Shown here one piece after another: positions 30,515 through 42,469 of a stretch of DNA of 64,000 nt. Numbering within the stretch: position 1 is the stretch's first letter; each line of letters starts with the position of its first letter. Position numbers and translations under genes: made by a program. The notes under the pieces are model-generated. The model ran no database searches. It was not told the DNA's origin and saw nothing but the letters and a program-made list of their open reading frames with translations. Origin of the DNA: Talpa occidentalis (taxonomy: Eukaryota > Chordata > Mammalia > Eulipotyphla > Talpidae); contig NW_023604295.1 in NCBI RefSeq assembly GCF_014898055.3, positions 137,112,676-137,176,675 on the forward strand, in the 5' to 3' direction.

Positions 30515-31595
30515 AAAACCTGCTTATAAAAATTAGCTCCAACTTGGCTTTTTTTTTTTGAACAGAATAAGCAGTTGTTTAAAGCTTTTTTACCCCCCTC
30601 TCTCAAATGCTTATCCTGACCATATTTTAATACTGTTCTCGAATAAACTTCAAATTTAATAAACACAGCGATTTCATGCAGGAAAAATTCTATGACATTG
30701 GTGAAATCAAATGCATGGATTCACTGCTCCATCTCAGCAGCACCACCAATTATTGTCCCTCCTCCACTGAGCTTCACACGTATATAATTCATTTATGTCT
30801 CTGGGTATCTCTGAGGCTCCTATAGCCTATTAATTTTACAGGTTATAAGAGTTCAGTAGTAAGACTATGGAGACACTTCTAAAGTTATTAATTTGCTCTG
30901 TTAATAAAATATATTTACATAGTACTGTAGGATTGATTTAATTTTAATTGTTGAAAAGAAACTTAATGGAAAGGCTCCATGTCTATGGAATATCTATGGA
31001 TAGCAAAAGTGTGTTTGGCAAATAAGATCTAAGTTGATTTGTATGTTTTGAAAGTTACTACTATCATATCTTACTTATACAATATATGTGACCTTTTTTC
31101 CCCAGTGGATTTTAAAAACCTACTTGTAAAAGTAACAAATATTATTTGCATTAATAGGTAGAAACCCAAACTCAGGAAGTGTCAAAATGGGGGCCAGGAT
31201 GGAATTTTTAAGCATTATTTCCAGAAGAGTGGGTAGGACTGGAAATTTTACATAGTTTTTATTTGATGTTTATACACACACACACATTATATGAATATGA
31301 GGAGATATTTTCTGTGAGCCATGTTTATTTAAACCGTGTAAGCCATAAAAAGGATTTTAGAAGGAAAATAATAAGTAAATGTAGAGTTGATCTTCCCTAC
31401 AACTGTGTGGGGTCAGGAAGGGGACGTTGGTCCTTGGTCTTCTTTCCCCCCATTATGTACACTCTTCTTGGGATTTCATCCACTTACAAGATTCAGTTAT
31501 CATCTCTTCACTGATAATTTCGAAATATTTGTATTTATGTCTTTTGCATTTCTTGTAAACTCTAGAAAAAAATGCATACATTTGGGAGTTTCACA
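30515..31595. other. unique AT-rich DNA
   Basis: No gene or repeat family recognised apart from a short ACAC run near 31273. Confidence 0.4.
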
Positions 31596-31599
31596 AGCT

Positions 31600-32340
31600 C
31601 AACACAAACTTGTCATCTCTCTTGCCAAAGTTCCTCATCTTCCTGAAGTCCTTATCTGAGTTAATGCCTTACCATCTGTCTAGTTGTCCAAGCCAGAAAC
31701 CTAAAGTTATCTTAGACTCTTTTTTGTTCATCCCCTTCACCCAATCAGTCATGGCAATTACATTTCCTCAATATCTCTCCCTCAGTATCCCACTTTATTT
31801 AGTTCAGAACCTTATCATTTCTCACTTGATTCATTATAATAACTCTTCTGCTTCTAATTTGACTTTCTCGGCTACCGGGAAGATGATTCTAAAATTCAAG
31901 AATCTTAAAAAAAGTCACGAATGGTTTCTTATCATTTTTGTTTATTTATTTATTTTAAAGATTTATTTATTCATGTATGCAAAAACTGGGGTGAAGGTCA
32001 GAGGTGTGGGGGGTGAAAGGATTCCCCAGAGTCAGGGTGGGGAGCAGAACAGGCAGATCTACTGAAATGCACTGCTAAGGGGAACAATGAACGGTCGGCA
32101 AGACAGGAGAGGTCTGCTGAGCCATGTGGATTAGCTCCCTGGCCAGGGATCGAACTCATGTTGCAATGGTGAGAGTGTCATAGAGCTCCGTCTTTAACCC
32201 CTGCACCACCAGGGAAGCCCTCTTATTACTTTTAGGATGAAGTCCAAATGCTTTACCCACATAAGATGGGTGTAAGATGACCAAGACCAAGTTCCAGTTT
32301 TCTCCCTACCATTGTCTGATCAGGTATTTCTACCATCCAC
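31600..32340 (+). mobile_element. L2/CR1-like LINE ORF2 C-terminal remnant
   Basis: The plus-strand translation near 31690-31850 reads like the end of a CR1/L2-type reverse transcriptase: KVILDSFLFIPFTQSVMAI and LVQNLIISHLIHYNNS, against the family pattern LGVxLDSxLSFxxHIQSV and LVQALIISRLDYCNSLL. After the SINE, CTTTTAGGATGAAGTCCAAA continues the same element (consensus TTAGGATAAAGTCCAAACTCC). Decayed and interrupted by the SINE at 31935-32220. Confidence 0.55.
31935..32220 (-). mobile_element. SINE, subfamily B
   Basis: Reverse copy with TTTAAAGATTTATTTATTC tail, AAAACTGGGGTGAAGGTC, body GACAGGAGAGGTCTGCTGAG, head ending CACCAGGGAAGCCC. The flanks TTCTTATCATTTT (31927-31939) and CTCTTATTACTTTT (from 32219) are a decayed target-site duplication. 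Confidence 0.9.
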
Positions 32341-32389
32341 AGGGTGACTCCCTATATACAATCCAATAAAATAATCCATATTATTAGAA

Positions 32390-33720
32390 CCAGTAATCAA
32401 AAATCATACAATTGTCTACATAGATGCTTGAAAGACATTTGAAAACTTGAACACTCATTCCTGTAAAAAAGTAATTCAATAAACTTGTTATTTTAAATTG
32501 TTAAAAAGTAATTAAAATAAAAATTGACAGATATTCTAAAGTGCTAAAATATATAAAATCTTCAGAACAAAGTAATTATCTTAACTAATGAGGAATATGA
32601 CTAGAGGTTTTCTTACTAAAGTTAAGTCTAGAAAAGATACTCAGTATTTCCACTATGATTTAATTTTGAATTGGAAGTGTCAGTCAATACATTTAGACAA
32701 GCATTTTCAACTCGGTTGAAAATTGCTACAAACAAGGGAATGTAGTGAGTTGCAAGGTAAAGGAACATATAGAGATCAATAAAACTGATAAAGATGGATA
32801 AAATCCATGTGAAGAAAACTACAAACATTCCTGAAAAACCCAAACATAGACTTAACTAGGAAAATATAGGGCAGTTATGAACAGGAAGATGAAGCATTAT
32901 AAAGTTGTCAATTCTTCCTAAATTAGCCATTGATTTAATTCAAACAGTAAAAAGTAGCAAAAGTGTTTCCCTCTTTGGAGCTGCACGAATTGGTTATAAA
33001 GTTCTTATGGAAGAATAACCAAATGTAATTATCAGTAAATTCTCCCAAAAAGAGGAATAATGTGTTTCTCTTCTCAAAACATACTATAAATCCTTTGTCA
33101 TTAAAAGACTCCAGTACTGGCACATAAGAAGACAGAAAGTAGATAATCTGGTAAATCAACCAAAATATAATACTGACAAAAGAATTGTCTCAAACAGAGA
33201 GGAAAACATGGCCTTTTCAACAAATAGCTTTGGGAAAAAAATTACTTCTATTCTTTATATCGTACTCTAGATAGCCAACTAGATCAAAGATCTCAATTTA
33301 CTAAGAAAAAAGAAGGAAAATATAAATCTGATGAAGATTAATATTCCAAACTAAACACACAAAAACTTTTAAGAATTGGGATAAAAGACGAAAGAATTTA
33401 TACATCAATGGGCAAAAGATACAAATGGTTCACAGAAAAGACAGACACATAGTCCTGCCATACCAGAAAAATGCTGAATGGGATATTCTTTATATGAGAG
33501 CCGCAAGTTGAAACTATACTTAGATGCTATTTTCACCCACCTGATAGGTGAAGATCCTAAAGTTGCAAATTATACTCTGTTGTACAGAGTTTGGTGAAAT
33601 AAGTCCCCTCATTATACTGTTTTAGGAAGGCAAAATGGCAGGAGCTCGGTGGAGGGGGACATAGCATTATTAAAGAACTGTGTATTCGTTACCCTTTGAT
33701 CCTGCAAATCCCCTCTCCCT
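32390..33720 (+). mobile_element. ancient L1 ORF2 fragment
   Basis: Sense-oriented decayed ORF2. Landmarks in order: ACATAGATGCTTGAAAGACA (consensus GTAGATGCAGAAAAAGCATT), TTTCCACTATGATTTAATTT, 'TCTTCTCAAAACATACTATA' then AATCCTTTGTCATTAAAAG and CCAGTACTGGCACATAAGAA, 'CAATGGGCAAAAGATACAAA', and TTCGTTACCCTTTGATCCTG near the end. About 1.3 kb without an open frame. Confidence 0.8.
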
Positions 33721-33862
33721 TGCTCTTCTCCCCTTCCCTGCCCCCTTCACCTCTCCTGCCTCTGCATTCCTCCTCCTCCAGGTCATCCTCCCTACATACT
33801 CCTCCCACTCACCCCCTTCATTTTCTCCACCCTTTCCCCCTGCTCCCCCCCAATTGGTACTG
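33700..33862. repeat. polypyrimidine tract
   Basis: About 160 bp of almost pure C/T sequence (CTCTTCTCCCCTTCCCTGCC and similar). It can form triplex or H-DNA and leaves long stop-free frames that are not genes. Confidence 0.85.
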
Positions 33863-34082
33863 GAAAGCTAGTGGTAAAGCTGAAGTATCATTAGTAGGGT
33901 CCCACCCCCAGCATCACAAAGCAGAAGGGTAGATTTGGGGGGTGGTAACTGACATATTTGGGAAAATGTGGCATCAAAAGTTGTAATTGAAAGAATTTAC
34001 AAGATTTTTGGACCCCAAAGACATTGTAATACAAGGTTGTTTGCTTACAAATAAGGGCTGACATATTAGGCAAAAGTTGTTT
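33863..34082. other. unique DNA
   Basis: Nothing recognised. Confidence 0.4.
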
Positions 34083-34099
34083 TCAAATCAGATAATGTA

Positions 34100-34369
34100 G
34101 GGCCTTCCTGGTGGCGCAAGGGGTTAAGCACCGCACTATGAAGCAATCTGCAGCCTCCACAGCACGAGTTCAATCCCCAGCCAGCCAGGGAGCAACCCAC
34201 ATGGCGCAGCAGACCTCTCCTGTCTCGCCCGCTGCTCCCCTCAGCAGTGTATTTCAGTCAATCTGCCTGTTGTGTTCCCTGCTCTGTCTCTGATGAATCC
34301 TCTCACCCCCGCATCTCTGGCCTGTACCTCAGCTGTTGTATGCATAAATAAATAATCTTAAACAAAAAA
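34100..34369 (+). mobile_element. full-length SINE, subfamily B
   Basis: Head GGGCCTTCCTGGTGGCGC, B box GAGTTCAATCCCC, body CAGCAGACCTCTCCTGTCTC, tail TGCATAAATAAATAATCTTA. Target-site duplication TCAAATCAGATAATGTA at 34083-34099 and 34370-34386, 16 of 17 identical. Confidence 0.94.
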
Positions 34370-34389
34370 TCAAATCATATAATGTATAT

Positions 34390-35655
34390 GAAATGGTTAA
34401 GAATTATAAAATACCATGCAAGTATGCAGTTTTAACCACTGTTGGTGTTAGCTCCATTATAGAATGTTTGGGGGAAAAAGTTTATAAAGCTGAAGGTAAT
34501 GACAAGATAAATTATGAAAATATATTTATCAATTTTAGTCACACAGAAATAGTAACTTTTTGTTACTTTTCTCTAATAGTGTCACTTAGATTTTTATTTG
34601 GAAATTAGGTGAGTTGCATACTTTCAAAAGGACACACATTTTAATTTTTTAATAGCTTTTCAATAATAACTTACATAGAGTTTTGTGGATCCTTACAAAA
34701 ATCTGAATTAAATCTCCTATATGATTTGTCTATTAACTACATAAAGGCACTGAGTTACTGTACAACACAATTCTATGACTGGTCATATTAATCTATATCT
34801 CTGTGGTGCAATAGTTTTTACATTTTGTTCATTCATCAAGTATAACCATGACTAATACAACGATAGTTTCATTTTAAACTCATTATTCATGGTCATCAAT
34901 TTAGAGATAAGAATAGAATTATACTGATAAGTTTATAAACTGATGGCCAGAGGCCAATCAGATTGCTTCATGCTCCAAAATTACTTTATGATGTTGTTAG
35001 TTAGGGTGAACTTGTTGATTTCAAGGAAAGGTTTTGAGATCTAAGTCATGCTTCAGGAGCTGGAAGTCATCTTTTGTTTTAAGTGTCTCATATACAGAGA
35101 AGAACACGAAAACTATTTCATGAGTTTAAATAACTCAATTATAAATACTGCAAATTCTTGTAAACAGAGGGAGTAATCTGCAACAAGAAGAAAATAATTC
35201 TGATGCTGTATGCAGAAAATATAACCTAACTAAATTTAGCAAAGAAGTTAGTGATACAGGTAAACCACAATATTAGAAAGGGTTTTGGAAAACTTTGTTT
35301 GGAGGGCCAGACAAATGGATACCTCTATTAATTTGGTGAACCAAAACAGTTACATAACTGGACCAGACAGCATGCTTACAGATTTCAGAGAGAAACATAC
35401 ACTTATCCCCAATAAAAAGTTGCAAATGGTCAATAGAATTCAAAAGTAGTGAAATCACTTGAGAACAAGCGGCTTGGTATGGAAAAAGAACTTCTAGTTC
35501 ACATATGAGTAATATGCAAAGAAATACATCTTTTTAAATAAAAAATCAATTGATAAAATTATTGATAAAATCAATTGATAAAATTATTTTATTGAAAAGC
35601 TCATCATATCTCCATCATTGTTTTTCCACCTATAGAATGTCATCAGATTTCACAT
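34390..35655. other. unique AT-rich DNA with a small tandem repeat
   Basis: A 25-bp unit (ATCAATTGATAAAATTATTG start) repeats almost twice at 35545-35591. No gene or mobile element recognised. Confidence 0.45.
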
Positions 35656-35659
35656 TTTT

Positions 35660-36240
35660 CCAACTTGATAAATACTTGTTGAGCATCTTTATCATCATGT
35701 AGGATGGTGAGAGTCACACAGTAGAGATGAAAATTAGCAAGAGATTGTTTAGGAGTTTGTTTTCTGGCAATGTGGATAAGAGCAATGTGAACACATTTTA
35801 TTTTTTATTTACTTTTTTTAAAAAATTATTTATTTATACAAGAAATGGGGTACAGGCCATCTGTGCAGGAGGGTAAAGGATTCACCAGAGACAGAGTGGG
35901 GAACACAACAGGCAGACTTACTAATACACTGCTGAGGGGAGCAGCGGGCGAGACAGGAGAGGTCTGCTGCGCCATGTGGGTATCTCCACCACCGGCAGGG
36001 ATCAAACCGGCACTGCAGAGGCAGTGGACAGCTTCACAGTGCTGCGCTCAACCGCCTGTGCCACCGGAGAGGCCCAAAGTGAACACATTTTAAAAGCAAA
36101 GCACAGAGAGTCAAGTGCCATAGAAACAATAGGAATACAATGCTTTGGAAGATTGATGGAGTGAAAAAGTACATCCAATTGGAAAGATCAGGAATAGCTT
36201 CATGTGAGATGAACCATGAAGAGTGAAAAGAACTTCCACA
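35660..36240 (+). mobile_element. L2-like fragment, interrupted by a SINE
   Basis: Left part: 'GATAAATACTTGTTGAGCAT' and ACACAGTAGAGATGAAAAT. Right part: AGATCAGGAATAGCTTCATG, TGAGATGAACCATGAAGAGTG, then CTTCCACAGGCTGGG. This matches the L2 phrase order TTGTTGAGCACCT, GGAAGGCTTCCTGGAGG, GAGCTGAGCCTTGAAGAATG. Diverged. Confidence 0.5.
35801..36075 (-). mobile_element. full-length SINE, subfamily B
   Basis: Reverse copy with T-rich tail, AGAAATGGGGTACAGGCC, body GACAGGAGAGGTCTGCTGCG, head ending CCACCGGAGAGGCCC. Target-site duplication GTGAACACATTTTA at 35787-35800 and 36079-36092, perfect over 14 bp. Confidence 0.93.
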
Positions 36241-36289
36241 GGCTGGGTAATAGAGTGATATATAAAAATAACACAAGCAATATTTATTT

Positions 36290-36460
36290 TGTGCGAGGCA
36301 ATTTAGATGCATGATGTTGTTTAATCCTCAGAACAACCACAGGAATATTATTCTAGTTACCATTCCACTAATGAGGAAAATGAATTGAGAGAAGTTAATT
36401 TGCCCCAGGTCTCACAGTTATTGGTAAATCTGGAATTTAAACTCTGATCTAAGTTAATAT
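36290..36460 (-). mobile_element. MIR SINE fossil
   Basis: Reverse MIR core: 'GTTTAATCCTCAGAACAACC', ACTAATGAGGAAAATGAATTG, 'GAGAAGTTAATTTGCCCCAG' and GTCTCACAGTTATTGG, in MIR order. Confidence 0.85.
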
Positions 36461-36464
36461 GTTA

Positions 36465-37730
36465 ATATGTTCCAAAAGTTAACATTGACTAGTAGGTACA
36501 TAAGAAAGCATATTATCATGTTCAGTTTAAAAAAGCAAAAAAAGTATTTATAATAATGTCGGTTTATAGAAGACTTGATAAATGCCTGCTGAACAAATGA
36601 ATGAATAATGTAGAAAATATGGGCAAAGATCAGGAGATCATTTTGCAGAAATGATTAGGATTTTGAGGCCTGGAGACATTTTCCTCTTTCAAAGTCATCT
36701 TTAGTGTTGCATATTGTCAGATGTTCCAGGTTTGAGTAGAAGCCAACTGCTTACTTCCTTTTCATTAACCAAGGACTGACTTCAAACGATAAATGCATCT
36801 ATCGGTGACATCAATAATCAATAGAGAATTACTCTGCAGAATATTCGCTAACATGCACTATCTTTCGGAGAAGATTTGATGCTCTTACCTTTTATTTTTT
36901 TCTTTTTCAGTAATGAGGACTATAAATCCAGATAAAATGATGCCTATATCATAACTTAGGCATGCACGATTGAGACCATATGAGGCAACAATAGTTTGTA
37001 TGCTGACTTATTTCTTTCATTTCTACAAATTTGCTAGTATCGTGGATGGGTACATTCTTCAAATGATGCTTAATGATTGCAACAAGGGAAATGAAAAAAT
37101 GAAAATGGTTCAACAATACATGTTGCTGATGTAGTAAAAATATTAAAATGGAAATTAGCCTATTGTGCGATTTTGTCTTTAACTAGACTAAAATATATTT
37201 TGTTGACTTAGTTAGAAGGAGCTATTTAATACCATATACACATTGCTTTATGCTCACAGGGATCTGTTTCTATAGATGTCCATGCACGCACACACATACT
37301 TACAAATAAGGTGGATTAACTCCTAAGTGTGAAGCACCATTTTTTTCACCAAGAAAAGAGGCTTCTGGTGGCAACATAAACCGCATTACTGTGTGAGGTT
37401 GACTTATTTACCATGAAGCTGTAAGCTTTGAGTAGAGCCCAGAGAAAAAGTAGGCTCCACAGCTGGTCCAAGTGACGTACAAGCCCAAGTACAGGACTTG
37501 GGCTTTTTGATGGGGCAGATCTGATGACCCTCCTCCTCCTGTGCTGTGTGCCTCAGATCTATGGTGACCTTGTAAGTTTTGTCTTGCAAGCTAAGTTCTC
37601 ACTTTAATACCTTTTTTCAAGCCACCATCAATTGTGGAAGTGGCAGTGATTTATTATGTCTAGAATCATCTCTTACTCTGTGTGTGGATTTACCTTCCTT
37701 GCCTGTGGTTAGTTCTGCAGGCAGGCCCAT
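36465..37730. other. unique DNA
   Basis: No element or gene recognised. Confidence 0.4.
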
Positions 37731-37748
37731 TCACAGATTTTCTATCTT

Positions 37749-38018
37749 TTATTTTTTAAAGATTTATTTTTTTATGTATACAAGAACTGGGGTACAGAAC
37801 AGAGGTATGGGGGAGTGAGAGGATTCACCAGAGATAGAGTAGGGAACAAAACAGGTGGATTGACTGAAATACACTGTGAGGGGAGCAGCAGGCGAGACAG
37901 GAGAGGTCTGCTGCACCATGTGGGTCAGCTCCCTGGCCGGGGATTGAACTCAGGCCACAGTGGCTGGTATTAGTTTGACAGCACTGAGACTTTAACCCCT
38001 GCGCCACCGGGGAGGCCC
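37749..38018 (-). mobile_element. full-length SINE, subfamily B
   Basis: Reverse copy with TTTTTTAAAGATTTATTTT tail, AGAACTGGGGTACAGAAC, body GACAGGAGAGGTCTGCTGCA, head ending CCACCGGGGAGGCCC. Target-site duplication CAGATTTTCTATCTT at 37734-37748 and 38019-38033, perfect over 15 bp. Confidence 0.94.
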
Positions 38019-38034
38019 CAGATTTTCTATCTTA

Positions 38035-39345
38035 ATCTCCATCAAGTATTCTACATGACATTCTTTATGATTAAGGAACTCATTTTTTGGCAAATGGTGT
38101 ATAGCAATGAAATAATTGTGACAGTATCATCACTGGTTTTATCAAGAATTCCCTCACCTTTGACCTATTAAATGCCTCCCAAATAAGTGGAGTAGAGGTT
38201 TCTAGTGCCCTCCACTGCTAGATTATAGCTTCTTTATACAAAGGAGCTATGGTATAGGTATAAAATCATTAATTTGATTTTATTATTTTGTGGTATGACT
38301 AGTAAGTTATTTCTATTTCCATTTGCCTTATTATTTTTATCTCATAGTTATGCTCTTAAAATGAGATATAAAAACCCAGCTTTAACTGACTGTTTATTAT
38401 TATTTCAAGAATTGTTTTAATGTGGTGTTCAACATGAGAATATTATATAAACTAGCATCAAGTGATTTTCCTTGACATTTATGAATGAGGTAAGTACTTT
38501 AATCAAATAAGGATATTAAGAGCTGGACTTAAAACCCCATTTAGATTCTGATTTGTTTGGTATCATTTTCCAGGCCAAATAGCTTCATGTATTTTTAAGG
38601 ATTCTAAATCAACAACCAGATATTAAAGTCGGAAACTTTTTCAAATGCCTTGTCAAAAGTCTTTAAGATTATTTAGGAAAATATTTAGTGATGTAATTTT
38701 AGGACTTTGGTAAATTTTGCATTGCTTTGATTACATTTAAAAAAGACTTAGTGTCAAAACAAAACTAGATAAAATTTTAAGCTAAAGCATACTTTGTGTA
38801 AAAAAGGAAACTTATATTACAATAACTAAATTTTTTTTTAATGCGATGTCTTTTGTAAAACCACATAGATTATTTGAGGAAAATGTCAGCAAGATAAAGA
38901 CATACTATTAATATAAACAGTTAAATGTTATGATCTAAATGTGTTATACTCAGGATAAAATTAGAACCAAAAGTTAAACAAAATATAGCAAGTAACTTAA
39001 AAAATCATGTAACCTAGAGGTTAACATAAGCTATTCTGAAATGAGCATATAAAATGTATAGAATGCTTAGAGCTAAAGGTGGGTGTTACAGGCATTTAAA
39101 AAATTTACTTTGCTGCTCGAAAAGGAAAAAAAAAATGTAGTTTAGTATAATCTTTTCCATAATAGGAAATAAAGATTTTAAGGGCAAAAGAATAGAGGCT
39201 CTGATGCAGAAAACTTACACCTGTATCTTTTCATCATCTGAGTTAACAGTATATAGCTTGGCAAAAAAGCAGTTGGAACTTTGTCTTCACCAAACCAGGA
39301 CACTTTTCCTGGCATGAAAAACATTATAATGAATGCTAACTAACC
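38035..39345. other. unique AT-rich DNA
   Basis: No element or gene recognised. Confidence 0.4.
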
Positions 39346-39349
39346 TCAG

Positions 39350-39515
39350 GCAGCCCTGGACCTAGGAGCCAGGGGAATTTGATTCATGTCCCAGTTTATG
39401 GGACTTTGAATAAATAGTTTCAGCATCCTGAGTCTTAGTTTCCTGGTATGTGAAGTAGAGAGGATGACTGGTGCCCTGACTTACGAGAATCAACTGAGAA
39501 CTCTGGCATCTATTT
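39350..39515 (+). mobile_element. MIR-like fragment
   Basis: 'CAGCCCTGGACCTAGGAGCC' then TTTGATTCATGTCCCAG, ACTTTGAATAAATAGTTTCAG, GAGTCTTAGTTTCCTGG and AGTAGAGAGGATGACTGGTG follow the MIR order (GAGCCAGACTGCC, TTCGAATCCTGGC, AGTTACTTAACCTC, CAGTTTCCTCATC, GGATAATAATAG). Diverged. Confidence 0.6.
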
Positions 39516-39559
39516 GTGAAAATGAAGAAATGAATGAAGCTGTATCAAGGCATTTTGTC

Positions 39560-39875
39560 CATTAAAGCCCTAAATGCAATTGAATTATTAATTGTTCTAT
39601 CCCATGCTAATAATGAGATCTAAGAAACATTTTTTTCCGTTAAAGAAGAATGCTTGGTTAAATTATTTTGCTATGCCTGGACACAGGTTTTCTTTTATAA
39701 AAATGACTGCAATCCCCAGGGCGTTACGCTGTCTGTCACCTACTGGATGTTATTTGATGCAAGTGTGACTGTTTCTCTTTTCTAAAAATTTGCTACCTCA
39801 TGACCAAAGCTTTAAGATTGAGCATTATTATTGGTTACAAAGTTCCTATTTTTATTTTATTTTTTCAAATTATAA
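39560..39875. other. unique DNA
   Basis: Nothing recognised. Confidence 0.4.
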
Positions 39876-39884
39876 GTGGCTTTT

Positions 39885-40235
39885 AAATTTTTTTTTATTG
39901 AACTTACATTGGTTTATAATATTATATAGGTTTCAGGTGTGTGCAGCACTGCAGTGCAACATCTGCATATACGTGATGGTCTCCTGCCAAAGCCCTGCTT
40001 CTATCTACCACTGTACAACTGACCCCCTTTATCTAACTCACCCTCCCATGCTCTTCCCCTTTGAAAACCACCATTTTATTCCCATAATTTATGAGTTTTT
40101 TTGGGTTTCCTTATTTTCCTTATTTGAGCGAAATCACACGGTATTTGTCTTTCCTGTCTGACTTGTTTCACTTAGTACAATAGCCTCAGGTCCATCTATG
40201 TTGTTGCAAATGGCAAGATTTTGTCAAAAAGTACC
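39885..40235 (-). mobile_element. L1 3' end fragment (L1MA/MB-like)
   Basis: Antisense L1 terminus: TTTTTTTTATTGAACTTACA, 'TTGGTTTATAATATTATATA' then GGTTTCAGGTGTGTGCAGCA, GACTTGTTTCACTTAGTACA, 'CCATCTATGTTGTTGCAAAT'. The long 3' untranslated form is older than the young L1 type seen at 42042 and 57036. Confidence 0.85.
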
Positions 40236-40239
40236 TTTT

Positions 40240-41440
40240 AAGTGATAGCTTAAAATATGATGAAGCTATAAAGAAATATTTGAGAATCAATGAAGAAATA
40301 CTTATGACAGCAATCATTAGGGCGGTATAAGAAGCCTGATGTTCGTCATGATGTGGGTCTCACAATAAAGGAAAAAATGAGCATTATGAGACTAGAGTCC
40401 TGGGCCAGCCCCCTGCACCAAGCATTTAATGTTTAATTGCTGGATTATGGGGGTCATGGAGTGTCCTGGCGGGAGGCAGGACAGTTGAGATGGCATTTGG
40501 AGGGCAGAAGTAGGGACAGTTGCCAATGAATCGTTATCAAATATTACCTACTACTTTTGTCACACTGGTGTGTATTGATCAAATATCAGTCATGAGAGTA
40601 GTAAGCTCAAACATCTAGGAGTTAAGATTTCAAGCACCTGAGAAATAAATATGCTGAATTTTGTGATAAATTAGAGAAAAATACCAATCTCCAGCCAGTT
40701 AGGGAGAAACACAAACTTGTGTTTCCCAAATCAAGAGATGTTGGAAGTCTGGATTTTAATATGAAATCTTTTGAGTCTGATGTTGTTGGCAACACTTTCA
40801 ATTTTTGTTGACAGATCTTCTTTAGGTCAAATGTGAATGTGGGCTGAGTTTGACTTGCTAGTTCCCATTTTCCCAGTCTGCTTCGGTGTGTTAGTCAGAG
40901 CCAATACACATAGAAACTATAGCATCGTCTATTATAAGAAAGTGGCTGTAAAGAGAAGCAAATTGTTCTACATTGGAGGAAGAGGAGAGGAGGGACCTAG
41001 AGAGAAAACTTCCCAATTTGTAACTTTGCCTCAGATTGGCCCCTATCAGGGCAAAAGATGTGGAACATATCAGGGAACAAGATGTGTTCCAAAGATCAGG
41101 AAGGGGATTCGGAGTGGTGACTTTCACCTCCATAGAGGTGACTTTCACACCCATAGAGTAGGGGTGTCAGTAGGGGACAATCCTAGTGAGAGTAGCTGTT
41201 GAGGATTATTTTGAGTAATTCATTATAATAGTCATTTGTTTTTGAGTGAAGGTTTTGTGATCAGACCTAAGCCAAAGACAATGGTACAAACCCAGGCTTA
41301 ACCTTGAACTCAGCAGTGTAGCTGACCAGTTTAATGCTTTCTGCCACATCCCTCATGGCCATGACAGTGGGTTGCTTTATGCTAAACAGAAATATTTCTA
41401 TTTCCTCCCCAGATGCTGATAACATCAGTGCTTGGTGAAC
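40240..41440. other. unique DNA with a 21-bp tandem duplication
   Basis: The units GGTGACTTTCACCTCCATAG and GGTGACTTTCACACCCATAG (21 bp each) are tandem at 41116-41157. The overlapping 121-codon frame (40837-41202) has no recognisable domain. No mobile element recognised. Confidence 0.4.
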
Positions 41441-41447
41441 ACTTGAC

Positions 41448-41838
41448 ATTTTATTATTTTTTTAATTTTTATTTATTTTTTACATCATTCATATTTGTAC
41501 AATGTTTGATTTCACCTCTCAGGTATTGTCCCTTTAAAATGATCACCACCAAGACACCAGTGAATGATCACCATAGATTCTTGTGCTCTTCTTTCCCCTG
41601 TTTTGATCCCTCTTTCTCCACCCCCGCTGCTGAATGTCTCTGATTTATAGTTTGCCTGCTAGTGTTGTCTTTTTTTTCCTAATCCCTTGTATGGTTTCCC
41701 TGTGTTCCTCCTATAAGTGAAGCCATCTGCTATTTTTCTTTTTTCTTCTGACTTATTTCACTGAGCATAATCCCTTCCACCTCCGTCCATGTTGCTGCGA
41801 ATGGCATGAGTTTTTTTGACTGCCGTGTAGTATTTCAT
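41448..41838 (-). mobile_element. L1 3' end fragment
   Basis: Antisense L1 3' end: TTTACATCATTCATATTTGT, GTATTGTCCCTTTAAAATGA, 'GATTCTTGTGCTCTTCTTTC', GTGAAGCCATCTGCTATTTT, 'CTTATTTCACTGAGCATAAT' and TTGCTGCGAATGGCATGAG. Same subfamily as 15519-15705. Confidence 0.88.
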
Positions 41839-42041
41839 TTGAGCAATTGCCATTTTAAATTGATAATGCAGAAAAGAGCAACTGTTCCAGGGGTATCATT
41901 GACTAATGGCTCCTAGACTTTACAGACCTGAGAATGAAGAAACTCTCTTCAAACTTCTCACATTGTTGTGCTTCTTGCTTTCTGATGCAGTTTTCCTTCA
42001 CTCATCATTTGAAGATAGTTTCTTTAAAATGGTAATTTCCA

Positions 42042-42451
42042 GAGCACCTGCATGCCTATATTTATAGCAGTGCTATTTACAATAGCTAAGCTTTGGAAAC
42101 AGCCCAAGTGCCCAAAAATAGATTACTGGATCAAGAAGATGGGGCACATATACACCATGGAATATTACTTAGCATTCAAAAAAGATAAACACATGCAATT
42201 GATCATGCTCAGCGAAATAAGCCAGAAAGAAAAAGAAAAATACCGATGGTCTCACTCATAGCAGGAATCTAGAAAACGTAAATAAGGGACCAGGAAAAAG
42301 AATAACTATAAGAAAGAAAAAAATCAAAATCAACAAACAACTGTGAACCAGAGACACACTATGGGGGTAGCAGGGAAAGGAGAGATTAGGATCAAAATAA
42401 GGGGGTTGCAATTGTATGGGGAATATAAAAATAAAAAAATAAAAAATAAAC
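42042..42451 (+). mobile_element. young 5'-truncated L1
   Basis: Sense L1 from the last part of ORF2 (GAGCACCTGCATGCCTATA, 'CAGCCCAAGTGCCCAAAAAT', TACACCATGGAATATTACTT) through the 3' end 'GCAATTGTATGGGGAATATA' and an A-rich tail. Target-site duplication AAAATGGTAATTTCCA (42026-42041) / AAAATAGTAATTTCCA (42452-42467), 15 of 16 identical. It serves as the in-window reference for the inverted copies. The plus frame 42052-42261 is the very end of ORF2. Confidence 0.93.
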
Positions 42452-42469
42452 AAAATAGTAATTTCCAAT

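Noticed and set aside
33680..33932. proline/serine-rich frames as a protein
   Set aside because: Produced by the polypyrimidine tract.
40837..41202. 121-codon frame as a gene
   Set aside because: No domain recognised; it spans a tandem duplication and ordinary unique DNA.
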